Shown here: in pieces, positions 8,558-16,623 of the stretch
Layout: each line of letters starts with the position of its first letter
How positions within the stretch are numbered: the stretch's first letter is position 1
Notes under the pieces: generated by a model
Database searches by the model: none
Told to the model about the DNA's origin: nothing
What the model saw: only the letters and a program-made list of their open reading frames with translations
From: Microscilla marina ATCC 23134
Lineage (GTDB): Bacteria > Bacteroidota > Bacteroidia > Cytophagales > Microscillaceae
Length of the DNA: 64,000 nucleotides
Assembly (NCBI RefSeq): GCF_000169175.1
Contig: NZ_AAWS01000010.1
Location: 177,340 to 241,339, forward strand
Reading direction: 5' to 3'
Program-made: the position numbers and the translations under genes

Positions 8558-8580
8558 GAGAGGGTGCAACGTGCCCTCTT
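8558..8580. other. Short hairpin in gene-poor stretch
   Basis: AGAGGG-TGCAACGTG-CCCTCT forms a small stem-loop ahead of a short pyrimidine run. It lies in the roughly 600-bp noncoding stretch before the small basic protein gene. It could be a terminator or part of an RNA; nothing else supports it. Confidence 0.3.
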
Positions 8581-8805
8581 TCCCTTGAAGTATACAGCAC
8601 CCGTAGTGTGGTGTTGTTGCATTAGGTATGGCTTAAGGGGTAGCCACTGGCTGCCCTTTAGCTTTTTAGTCGGGAGTTTTTTAGTCGGGAGTTGGTAGTT
8701 GGTAGTCAGTAGTTAAAAAAAGGCTAAAAGCTAAATCAAAGCTCAAATAAAGGCTAAAAGCTAATGGCTAAATCAAAGAACAAAAAAAACTAAAAACCCA
8801 AACAA

Positions 8806-9087
8806 ATGAAAAGAATCTTAAACCAACTCAAAAAACGCCTGTTGCCAGGCAAGTTGTCAAAAGCAAGTAAAAAACAAAACAAAAAAGACAAGGTAGAGTT
8901 GCCCCCGGTGCTGTTGCCCATAGATGAGGTAGCCCAAATGCGTGAAATCAAACTTGCCCATTTGCGCGCCACCTGTGACGAAGTAATAGCCAAACTGCGC
9001 AACGGCGAAAAGCTTACCCCTTACGACCAGGCGCGTACTCAAATAGCCATTCAAGAACTGATTAATAGTCGTTTTAATTACGAGTGA
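8806..9087 (+). CDS. Small basic hypothetical protein
   Basis: This 93-residue protein has a very basic N-terminal third (MKRILNQLKKRLLPGKL to about residue 32), then a helical segment with PPVLLPIDEVAQMREIKLAH and a C-terminal helix (LTPYDQARTQIAIQELINSR). There is no signal peptide or cysteine. It is preceded by AAGGCTAAAAGCTAA-type short repeats and followed directly by the mosaic repeat block. Codon use resembles the neighbours. Family unknown; it may bind nucleic acid, judging only from its charge. Confidence 0.6.
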   Translation: MKRILNQLKKRLLPGKLSKASKKQNKKDKVELPPVLLPIDEVAQMREIKLAHLRATCDEVIAKLRNGEKLTPYDQARTQIAIQELINSRFNYE

Positions 9088-9104
9088 GCCAATTACGAAT
9101 AGTT

Positions 9105-9380
9105 TAATTACGAATTACGAATGGGCGCCAAGCGAGGCTAAAAACTATGGTCTACCGACTACCAACTCCGGACTAAAGTATGAATGGCTTTGCCCAATTC
9201 GTAATTCCTAATATTTGCAAAGTTAGGCTAAAAACTATGGTCTACCGACTACCAACTCCGGACTAAAGTATAAATGGCTTCGCCCAATTCGTAACCGCAG
9301 ACCTTTAGGTCAAGCTCTGCTTTAGCTAATTCGTAATTCTCAAACTCGTAATTGATTCACTCGTAATTCCCTCATTCGTA
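9105..9380. repeat. Mosaic intergenic repeat block (right, inverted copy)
   Basis: Carries the same modules as 3602-3935 on the opposite strand, but with their ends exchanged: the module ending in TTTGCAAATATTAGG and the one ending in TTGGCGCCCATTCG have swapped partners. This implies recombination within the shared GGTCTACCGACTACCAACTC core. Confidence 0.8.
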
Positions 9381-9433
9381 ATTTTTTAAAAAAACAGTAA
9401 CTTTATATTCGATATATCACAAACAGCAAGTAA

Positions 9434-10444
9434 ATGCACAAAAAAATACAAACAGAGGGCAACCAAGCCCAGGATCAAACGCAGGCACAGCAACCTGTAC
9501 AGAAAAAACCAAAAGCTACCAATAAAAAAACGGTGCAAAACCACCGAAGTAAATATGCGCCCCATAAGGTAAAACACCTACCCATAAGCAGAAGTGGGAG
9601 GCAACGGCAAGAGGTGGAAGAGTCTACGACTCCAAACAGCACAAAAAATGAAAATACTTATTTAGAAGAGCAGTCAGAAGAAAGTACTATCAAAAGCGAT
9701 ACAGCATATATAGATAGCTTAAAAGCACGTATAGATCAGCTAATTAGAAGAAATAATGAAAGAATAGAGAGAGACCAAAGAACAATAGCCAATTTGGAAG
9801 CAAGAGGAAGAGACGAAACTAGAGCTGCCAGAAGAGCACGTGCAAGAATTACAAGAAATGAAACACAAAATGTTGGTTTAAGTAAGGTCTTGGATGAAAT
9901 CAAAGTACTGGAAAACTCTACTCAAACTTATAATATAACTACAGGAAACGATGCAGGAAATGAGGGTAATTCGGGGGCAGCTACGTTTAACTTTCAGACA
10001 GGTGCTGTGGATATCAAGTTAGGGAGTAATTTGAGTGGGAATGAGGCATTGGCTATTTTTGCCCACGAACTAAAGCATGCATACCAGTTTGAAATTGGAG
10101 AATTAAGTTTTGTTCAAGGTGATAGAGGGGGAGCCGCATCTTTACATGATTTAGTTGACGAATTGGCTGGTTATGAGCGCTCACGATTGCTGGAGTTGCC
10201 CACGAGAGCCTCTACAAACACGCTGGACGAAGTAAAAAACAGTAGATATAGTAACGGAGCTCCTGGACCTTATACTAATTTGCCAATGGAAAGTCAAAGT
10301 ACGCAAACATCCTTTGCCTTGCGTAAGTTTTCGACAGCTGATTATGTGCTTACTGACGATGACAAAGCTTTTTTACAAGCGTATGTAAACACCATTAAAG
10401 AAGCCATTAGAATTAAAGGAGTTACTTACCAACCTAACAATTGA
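9434..10444 (+). CDS. Zincin-like putative toxin or effector
   Basis: A 336-residue protein. Residues 1-90 are low-complexity and Gln/Lys/Ser-rich, like the leading regions of Bacteroidota polymorphic toxins and contractile-injection cargo. Residues 90-145 form a charged, Arg-rich coiled coil. The C-terminal part (about 165-336) holds HELKHAYQFE (His211, Glu212, His215), a HExxH zinc-protease motif, followed by VDELAGYERS, where Glu243 is a candidate third ligand. No signal peptide is visible. The next gene starts 4 bp after its stop, as in toxin-immunity pairs. The metallopeptidase fold is well supported by the motif; the toxin role is inference from architecture and context. Confidence 0.7.
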   Translation: MHKKIQTEGNQAQDQTQAQQPVQKKPKATNKKTVQNHRSKYAPHKVKHLPISRSGRQRQEVEESTTPNSTKNENTYLEEQSEESTIKSDTAYIDSLKARIDQLIRRNNERIERDQRTIANLEARGRDETRAARRARARITRNETQNVGLSKVLDEIKVLENSTQTYNITTGNDAGNEGNSGAATFNFQTGAVDIKLGSNLSGNEALAIFAHELKHAYQFEIGELSFVQGDRGGAASLHDLVDELAGYERSRLLELPTRASTNTLDEVKNSRYSNGAPGPYTNLPMESQSTQTSFALRKFSTADYVLTDDDKAFLQAYVNTIKEAIRIKGVTYQPNN

Positions 10445-10552
10445 AATAATGAAGAAACTCGTCCTTTTGTTTTGTGCTTTGTGGGTGGGCGCTCACCAAA
10501 AAACTTGTGCTCAGCAAGTGGTAAGAGTAGCCTCCCACGTGGAGCTTTACCA
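10358..10552. repeat. Duplicated segment A (source copy)
   Basis: This segment covers the end of the zincin gene and the start of the secreted-protein gene. It is repeated in direct orientation at 16416-16611 with very few differences (one inserted base and a handful of substitutions). Confidence 0.95.
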
Positions 10553-11513
10553 CGTAAAAGCTTTTGTAGATGCTCAGGGAAATTTGCCTAAAACCATTCA
10601 AATAGATACTCAGAGAAGATACTCTCCAGACCGGGCGTATTATATTGAAAGTAAAGCGAGGGCAGGCAAAAAGCTTTATAGGCAACGGTTGGTGGCTTGT
10701 TTAAAGAATAAAAACCACAAATTGTTACATACCTTTCAAGCAGTAGATCATAGGTTTCCGGTGGTATGGATGAAAGGTTACTGTATGATAGAGGGGCACT
10801 GGGCTACTGACCCATTCTTACAAACAACTCCCTATAAGCAAGGGGGGAGAATTCGTGTTTACAACAAAAATGATTATGTTTATTTGGGTACAAAAGTAGC
10901 TCAGGTAATTTATGCCAAAAATCCTTACCGGAACAAAGACGCTCCTAGTCGCTCAGTCGTTTTTTTTTCAAAAACAAATAAAAAAACAGCAACAGTTTCT
11001 GCAAATATTGTAGCCTTGGCAGGTGACTATACAATTCGTAAAGAGTCGGATACGAGTTATCAGGTATTTTATAAAAACTACTTGCTTAAAAGACTCACAT
11101 ACCTTAATAAATGGGCGTTTTCGGGTAAACAATTAATACAAAACAGATGGGGTACCTTTATAGTAAACAATGCTGCAGGAGAGATACATTTATTACACAA
11201 GAAAGGGGTAAGTGAAATATTCAATTTATCAAGTTTTCCAAAGTTTTTACCTGATAGTGCGTTGAGCAAGGTTTATTTCAAACACTTTCAGAATAGTATT
11301 GGCTATAATGAGTTTAAAACAATGTTTGGTAAGTTTAGCTCAACATTGACTTCGGTAGAGTTTCATGGAAAATACCTGGTAGTGCTGGTGAATAGATCGA
11401 CTGACCCAATGTTTGCAAAGTATCAGACCAAAGAGTTGTTGGTATTGAACAGGGAAACCAAACAACTGGAAGAAATACCCAAAAACTGGCACAAACTATT
11501 GACTATTAGGTAG
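10449..11513 (+). CDS. Secreted hypothetical protein, possible immunity partner
   Basis: This 354-residue protein starts 4 bp after the zincin gene. It has a clear signal peptide (MKKLVLLFCALWVGAHQKTCAQ) and a beta-rich mature part without known motifs. Tight coupling suggests cotranscription with the zincin gene; a periplasmic protective role is possible but unproven. A 196-bp copy of its first 35 codons and upstream sequence lies at 16416-16611, next to the CRISPR array. Confidence 0.7.
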   Translation: MKKLVLLFCALWVGAHQKTCAQQVVRVASHVELYHVKAFVDAQGNLPKTIQIDTQRRYSPDRAYYIESKARAGKKLYRQRLVACLKNKNHKLLHTFQAVDHRFPVVWMKGYCMIEGHWATDPFLQTTPYKQGGRIRVYNKNDYVYLGTKVAQVIYAKNPYRNKDAPSRSVVFFSKTNKKTATVSANIVALAGDYTIRKESDTSYQVFYKNYLLKRLTYLNKWAFSGKQLIQNRWGTFIVNNAAGEIHLLHKKGVSEIFNLSSFPKFLPDSALSKVYFKHFQNSIGYNEFKTMFGKFSSTLTSVEFHGKYLVVLVNRSTDPMFAKYQTKELLVLNRETKQLEEIPKNWHKLLTIR

Positions 11514-11649
11514 TATTATGGCATACATTACAATATAGAATTAGACACCGAAACCAGCCTCCTGAATAGGCTTGGGGCGGGACCGTCTGAAGGGATTGCC
11601 CCTAAGGAAATAAAAAACAAAGTTAACATAGGATCAAAAAACAACTACT

Positions 11650-12480
11650 ATGGGCTCGATTAAATATTATGTAAGCATCTGGGGTTGGTTGGCTTTGTTG
11701 TGGGGTTGTGGCTCAAGCAGCCCGCGCTATACGGTAAGCTATGGCACCCAACCCCCTACCCAATATGAGCAAGTTGCGAAGCATTTGCTCGACTCTTTGT
11801 TGAACAAAGCATTGGTTTATGACCAGTACACCTTCAACGACCAGAAGTTTTATAAGCGTTTGAAGGAAAACTCAACCAAAAGAGCCAATAGTTGGCAGGC
11901 TTTGTTTAATGCCCACACCCCTTCGCAAAAAACGGGTGACTACTACTTGCAAGTAAAACCAAATGGACAGATAAAGGTAGGGTGGCCCGAACCTAATGGA
12001 GGGCGTGAGGGGATATTACATTATTTAGACCATAACTTTGCCTTCTTTGCTCCGCTTTATATGCCTCCTAACAACCACCAAGGCAATGTAATGATCATGG
12101 TAGATTTGCAACAACAAATGACGCTTGCTTTTGCAAAATATGCTTGGAAATACAAATACATGGGCAAGCATCTGAGCAATGTATATTTGCTTGACGAAGT
12201 AGGTATGCCGCTCTTTATGTTGGTGAATAATCTCCCTAACGAGGTGCCAGCCAAACTAAACCTGCTTGAATATTTATATGAGGTGCCCTCCACTGGTTTG
12301 ACTTCTCAACATATATTGCTACAGCCTCGCCCCCCCCAAACCCGGCTCTCCGATTTTACCTATGCAAGCCTGAGGCAAGCATTTGCTTTGGCTAAAGCGG
12401 GTAAGTATAAGGTGATTAAATTTCTTGAAGGAAGCGATGACGAAGTATTTCATAAGCGCCCTCTATGGACAGAGGATTAG
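11650..12480 (+). CDS. Lipoprotein of unknown function
   Basis: This 276-residue protein carries an SpII lipobox (LALLWGC, Cys20), so it is probably anchored in the outer or inner membrane. The mature region is Gln/Tyr/Lys-rich with no recognised domain. Its N-terminus (MGSIKYYVSI) resembles those of the lipoproteins at 13958 and 15610, so they may be distant relatives. It lies 137 bp after the secreted-protein gene in the same direction. Confidence 0.7.
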   Translation: MGSIKYYVSIWGWLALLWGCGSSSPRYTVSYGTQPPTQYEQVAKHLLDSLLNKALVYDQYTFNDQKFYKRLKENSTKRANSWQALFNAHTPSQKTGDYYLQVKPNGQIKVGWPEPNGGREGILHYLDHNFAFFAPLYMPPNNHQGNVMIMVDLQQQMTLAFAKYAWKYKYMGKHLSNVYLLDEVGMPLFMLVNNLPNEVPAKLNLLEYLYEVPSTGLTSQHILLQPRPPQTRLSDFTYASLRQAFALAKAGKYKVIKFLEGSDDEVFHKRPLWTED

Positions 12481-12754
12481 TTACAGGTTTTGGTATAGCA
12501 GCTTACAATATTTATGATGAACCAACTTTAGAAACAGTTACAGGAGAGTTGATGGCTATGCTAGGCGGAGCCGCTGGTATGAGCCTGGGCATGGGATAGT
12601 AGCCGCAGGGTTGGCTGTAGCTGGTTCGTTGCCTGCAATGGCTATTATAGCAGGAGCTGCTATAGGAGGTATGGCTTTAGGAATTGTTACAGCCACTATA
12701 GGCAAAGCTATAGGGCGTGAAGTAGGCAAGTGGTTAGATGGTTTATTTGACTAG
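12465..12754 (+). pseudogene. Frameshifted glycine-zipper hydrophobic fragment
   Basis: An ATG at 12465, overlapping the lipoprotein's end, opens a 44-codon frame (FGIAAYNIYDEPTLETVTGE, then Gly/Ala-rich) that stops at 12597-12599. Adding one G to the GGG run at 12593-12595 would continue it into GIVAAGLAVAGSLPAMAI, then AGAAIGGMALGIVTATIGKA and a stop at 12752-12754. The whole would be about 98 residues with glycine-zipper hydrophobic stretches, like membrane-inserting parts of toxins. It appears to be the broken tail of a larger protein. Family not recognised with certainty. Confidence 0.5.
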
Positions 12755-12804
12755 TACAACAAACAAGACTGAACATATCAAGTAATACGTTTAGCCTTGC
12801 TTAT

Positions 12805-13236
12805 TTACAAACTATATAAAATATCAAGTTTTACATAGTTCTCCACTATACTTATAAATTCATTCCCTATATTTTTTTGTTTTTTGAGGTGTATTTCAAG
12901 GGTAAATACTCCTGTGTGATGTGTAGGTGTATCATCAGCCGCAAGTAGTGGTTTTAAGCGTAAGCCAAACCAAAGCAGTAGTTTCATTATAAAACTGGCT
13001 CTATTTAGAACTGATGGGCGATTTTTGATCACAAACTTTAGTTCTATAAGCTGAAGTTGTGCTATAGGTTTCTTGTTATAAGTACACCACTCTCCATTGA
13101 CTTTTTCTAAGGCAGGGGTAATAGAACAAAATTCAATTTCATTCCAGGCAATTATAAGCTTACTTCCTAAAAAAGAAATATGGATGCCCAAATGGTCATA
13201 AAATATTTTGGCATTACTGGCTTTATGGTGATACAT
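12805..13236 (-). CDS. Hypothetical protein, possible PH-like fold
   Basis: This 143-residue soluble protein has strand-rich sequence (IFYDHLGIHISFLGSKLIIA, WNEIEFCSITP) and a later amphipathic stretch, which is reminiscent of small bacterial PH-like domains. There is no signal peptide. It is the only minus-strand gene in the island, convergent with the frameshifted fragment. Function unknown. Confidence 0.55.
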   Translation of the reverse strand: MYHHKASNAKIFYDHLGIHISFLGSKLIIAWNEIEFCSITPALEKVNGEWCTYNKKPIAQLQLIELKFVIKNRPSVLNRASFIMKLLLWFGLRLKPLLAADDTPTHHTGVFTLEIHLKKQKNIGNEFISIVENYVKLDILYSL

Positions 13237-13345
13237 ATACTTTGAGTTAAACTGTTACACTACCAAAACAACTTGTGGTAAGTTAAATAGCTTTTGATAA
13301 AAAAAAAGAGAGTAAAAACTTATTTTAGAAAACTAAAAAATACCA

Positions 13346-13924
13346 ATGGATAATAGATCAAAAGACAGAGTAAACATACCTTTTATATCTCGCAATGTGT
13401 GCGCAAGCACAGGGGGTGTTGTATTTTTAATCATAGGTTTGCCTTTCTTTTTGGGCGAAGGGGTGATGTTGTTAGAGCAAACCTTAAAACAAACGCCTTC
13501 TACCATTAACTATTATATTTTAATTGGGTCATTGTTGGCGACTTTGTTAGGAGGTTTCATGTTTATGGTGGGGCTTAGCCCAAGGTATAGGTTTAAAGAT
13601 GATACTGAAGAGGAATTGACTGATTGGGAAATAGAGAATGAAATGCACCAAGCGAATACTTTGAGCAAACGTAAGCCTCGCAAAAGAATTACTTTTTTTA
13701 TGTCGCGTAGTGTCTTGGGTATTCTGGCTGTTTTTACTTCAATTTTGGCATTGATAGGACTTATGTTAGTGATAGGTGACCTACCCTATATTAGGCTATC
13801 TATTTGGAGCTTTTTTGCTATCACATTGTTACTAAGTATAGGCTTGTGGTATATGGGGCTATCTGACCGTTTTTATTTTCGAGGCGATCCTTCCTTCATG
13901 AGTGATGGGATAAGAAAAGATTAA
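13346..13924 (+). CDS. Four-TM membrane protein
   Basis: This 192-residue protein is built as two similar halves, each a pair of membrane segments (about 25-45 and 57-78; about 125-147 and 152-172) followed by a LSPRYRF or LSDRFYF motif. A charged cytoplasmic linker (EEELTDWEIENEMHQANTL) joins the halves. It looks like an internal duplication. A 193-bp slice of the gene (13578-13770) is repeated downstream of the CRISPR array. Function unknown. Confidence 0.7.
   Translation: MDNRSKDRVNIPFISRNVCASTGGVVFLIIGLPFFLGEGVMLLEQTLKQTPSTINYYILIGSLLATLLGGFMFMVGLSPRYRFKDDTEEELTDWEIENEMHQANTLSKRKPRKRITFFMSRSVLGILAVFTSILALIGLMLVIGDLPYIRLSIWSFFAITLLLSIGLWYMGLSDRFYFRGDPSFMSDGIRKD
13578..13770. repeat. Duplicated segment B (source copy)
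   Basis: This internal slice of the four-TM gene is repeated at 19350-19542 in direct orientation without indels and with about three substitutions. Confidence 0.95.
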
Positions 13925-13957
13925 AGTCATGCAAAACGGTACAAAAAATAAATCAAG

Positions 13958-14743
13958 ATGACCAATGTAAAATATTACATACTTTGGCTTTTTTTCCTTG
14001 TAGGGGCTTGTACATCATCACCAGAAAATAACACTAATCAAGATAATTTACACCAACATCATAAGCTACACCCCAAGGCTGCAATAGATACTGCCCAACA
14101 ACGCCAAATGGTAGATTCGTTGTACCAACGACTTCAGAGAGCTTATGAAACAAAATCTACTATCCGACTAAACACTTTTGTTCAAGATTGGGCAGCTTAT
14201 TCGGCAAAACAAGCCCAAAGTTACCCTACATCAGACACCATAGCTCAAGCCCTTATTCAAGTATTTATGGCTATGTTGTCGTCTAATGATTTTACCTCGG
14301 TAGATTGGAAGTCATACCAACACAAAGTATTGTTTACTGACGCTAAATACTTGCTTATGCAAGGGAGCGTACCCTATAGCATTGGCTTTGCCAAAAATGC
14401 TCACCGAGATACACTGAGAAATTTTAGCTTACCCATAAAGTATCCAAACCTCACTATGTTATATTGTGATGAGGTGTATACGCAAGCTTTTAGCCGTTTT
14501 TTGGCAAAGGATATTGATTATAGCAAAAAAAGTTTTTTAGGTAAAATATTAACTCTACCCCCTTGGGCAATTAACAGTATTGGCTCTCAGGCTTCAATCG
14601 AGCGCATACAATTAAATCATGAACTCACAGGGGCGGTAGTAGACTATTATTTGGGAAACCTTATAATTAAAAGTTGGCTTATGAAACAAGGCAATGATTG
14701 GGTGATAGTACGTAGTATACAAAATTTAGCAGAATATGACTAA
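13958..14743 (+). CDS. Lipoprotein, paralogue of the 15610 gene
   Basis: This 261-residue protein has a lipobox (FLVGAC, Cys18). It is clearly homologous over its full length to the protein at 15610-16407: shared MVDSLYQRLQ, SAKQAQSYP/SAKQHNHYP, KSFLGKIL and GAVVDYYL segments. It starts 33 bp after the membrane-protein gene, and its stop lies eight bases inside the longest frame of the next gene. Paralogous lipoproteins in a toxin-type island are typical immunity candidates; that is inference. Confidence 0.7.
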   Translation: MTNVKYYILWLFFLVGACTSSPENNTNQDNLHQHHKLHPKAAIDTAQQRQMVDSLYQRLQRAYETKSTIRLNTFVQDWAAYSAKQAQSYPTSDTIAQALIQVFMAMLSSNDFTSVDWKSYQHKVLFTDAKYLLMQGSVPYSIGFAKNAHRDTLRNFSLPIKYPNLTMLYCDEVYTQAFSRFLAKDIDYSKKSFLGKILTLPPWAINSIGSQASIERIQLNHELTGAVVDYYLGNLIIKSWLMKQGNDWVIVRSIQNLAEYD

Positions 14744-14780
14744 GTATTTTTTTGTTCTACTTCAAATTAAAGTTAAACGA

Positions 14781-15608
14781 ATGTTATACGACAAATTATT
14801 TTTTATGCTCTTAATTTTGTTGGCCACCTCTTGCCAAAATAAGACAAAGGTTATACTGCCACAAATGGTGTTTGTAAAAGGCGGCAGTTTTGAAATGGGG
14901 CAAGCCACACCAGATACTAATTCGAATATTAAACGTATAGGTGCACGCCCTGTACATGAGGTTGTCTTACAAGGTTTTTATATGGGCAAATTTGAAGTAA
15001 CCAATGCTGAATATGTGTTGTTTTTGAACGACAAACTAGCTCGAATAGACGAGTTTGAATATTGGATAGACATCCCCCTAAGCAAGTGTATACCAGATAC
15101 TACCAAGGGCAAGCTTTATGTAGAACAAAAGTATAAAAACCACCCCGTAGTAGGTGTTACCTGGTATGGAGCAGATAATTATTGCCGTTGGTTGTCTGCT
15201 AAAACCGGGCAATACTACCGATTGCCCACTGAGGCGGAGTGGGAATATGCTGCCAGAGATAGAGGTAAAAGCCATACCTATGCCGGAAGCAATTATTTAG
15301 ACGAAATAGCTTGGTACCGTGAGAATACCCGGAAGGTGAATGAAGTAGGAGCCAAACAAGCCAATGGGCTTGGTTTGCACGATATGACTGGTAATGTACA
15401 AGAGTGGTGTTTTGACTGGTACGACAAAGTTTTTTATATCCATAGCAAAAGAAATAACCCTATTAACTATGCTCCTACTGGGTTTAAATGCATACGTGGT
15501 GGAAGTTGGGCAAGTGCTGCTAAATATTGTAAAGTAGTGAATAGATTGAGTGCTTTGCCTCTTGATGGGAGTAATAGAGTAGGGTTTCGGATAGTAAGAG
15601 AAAAATAA
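14781..15608 (+). CDS. Formylglycine-synthase-like lipoprotein
   Basis: The preferred start is 14781 (MLYDKLFFMLLILLATSC, lipobox Cys18); an earlier ATG at 14736 would bury the signal. The body is an FGE-sulfatase/SUMF1 domain: MVFVKGGSFEMGQ, YMGKFEVTNAEYV, PVVGVTWYGADNYCRWLSA, RLPTEAEWEYAAR, LGLHDMTGNVQEWC, IRGGSW and RVGFRI. In true formylglycine-generating enzymes two active-site cysteines follow GGS(Y/W). Here the first is replaced (GGSWAS) while the second remains (KYC), so sulfatase-activating activity is unlikely. Homologues serve in gliding motility or as adhesive folds. It sits between two paralogous lipoprotein genes; 1 bp separates it from the next. Confidence 0.85.
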   Translation: MLYDKLFFMLLILLATSCQNKTKVILPQMVFVKGGSFEMGQATPDTNSNIKRIGARPVHEVVLQGFYMGKFEVTNAEYVLFLNDKLARIDEFEYWIDIPLSKCIPDTTKGKLYVEQKYKNHPVVGVTWYGADNYCRWLSAKTGQYYRLPTEAEWEYAARDRGKSHTYAGSNYLDEIAWYRENTRKVNEVGAKQANGLGLHDMTGNVQEWCFDWYDKVFYIHSKRNNPINYAPTGFKCIRGGSWASAAKYCKVVNRLSALPLDGSNRVGFRIVREK

Positions 15609-15609
15609 C

Positions 15610-16407
15610 ATGACAAATCTTAAATATTATATACTGCTGTTCTTTTTGCTGCTGGAAGCTTGTCAAACACTGCCAGAAGGCAATACCAGTAGAAGTAAAG
15701 CTCATTTACGCCAAGTTATGCCACATAGTACTACATTACGCCCTAGGGCTACGGTAGATACCATAAACCAACACAAAATGGTAGATTCATTATATAGGCA
15801 ACTTCAGACAGCCTATGAAGCTAATTCTACAAAACAATTAGAAGCTTTTTTGCAAAGTTGGGCAATTTATTCGGCAAAGCAACACAACCATTACCCAGCT
15901 TCAGATACGGTTGCACCTGCCCTTACTCAACTATTCATGGATATGTTTTCACCCTTCGATTTTTCACCTTTTGGCTGGAAACAACGCAAAGAAAAGACAG
16001 ATTTTACTGGTGTCAAATACCTGGTCATTCAAGGACAACTGCCCTATGCAATAGATTTTGCCAAAAATATGCCTTGGGACACCCTTAGACACTTTAGCCC
16101 ACCTATAAAATATAAAGGTGTGATTACTTTATATTTTCACGAAATATACCAAAAAGTATTTGATAAGTTTTTGGCTGATGAGGTTTCTTACAAAAAAAGA
16201 GACTTTCTGGGTAAGCTGTTAAATATGCCGCTTAGCTTGGTAACTGATATTACTGCACAACCTAAGATTGATCAGATACAACTTAATACTAGGCTAAATG
16301 GTGCAGTAGTAGATTATTATCTGGAAGGTTCCTTTATGAGAAGTTGGTTAATGAAGCAAGGCAACCATTGGGTAATAGTGCACAATGAACAGACAGGAAT
16401 AGAATAA
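15610..16407 (+). CDS. Lipoprotein, paralogue of the 13958 gene
   Basis: This 265-residue lipoprotein (LLLEAC, Cys18) is homologous to the protein at 13958-14743 along the entire length. It begins one base after the FGE-like gene stop, so the three lipoprotein genes form one operon. The duplication probably preceded the copying event that produced the segments flanking the CRISPR array, since sequence divergence here is much larger. Function unknown. Confidence 0.7.
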   Translation: MTNLKYYILLFFLLLEACQTLPEGNTSRSKAHLRQVMPHSTTLRPRATVDTINQHKMVDSLYRQLQTAYEANSTKQLEAFLQSWAIYSAKQHNHYPASDTVAPALTQLFMDMFSPFDFSPFGWKQRKEKTDFTGVKYLVIQGQLPYAIDFAKNMPWDTLRHFSPPIKYKGVITLYFHEIYQKVFDKFLADEVSYKKRDFLGKLLNMPLSLVTDITAQPKIDQIQLNTRLNGAVVDYYLEGSFMRSWLMKQGNHWVIVHNEQTGIE

Positions 16408-16415
16408 TAACCTTG

Positions 16416-16611
16416 GATGACAAAGCTTTTTTACAGGCATAATGTAAACGCCATTAAAGAAGCCATTAGAATTAAAGGAGTTACTTACCAACCTAACAAT
16501 TGAAATAATGAAGAAACTCGTCCTTTTGTTTTGTGCTTTGTGGGTGGGCGCTCACCAAAAAACTTGTGCTCAGCAAGTGGTAAGAGTAGCCTCCCACGTG
16601 GAGCTTTACCA
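16416..16611. repeat. Duplicated segment A' (left flank of CRISPR array)
   Basis: Direct copy of 10358-10552: the tail of the zincin gene and the first codons of the secreted-protein gene. Identity stops abruptly at 16611, and the first CRISPR repeat starts 12 bp later, so the array's left end was joined to this segment by recombination. An ATG at 16508 would encode the secreted protein's signal peptide and run into the first CRISPR repeat, stopping at 16642. Confidence 0.95.
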
Positions 16612-16623
16612 TGAATTTATTGA

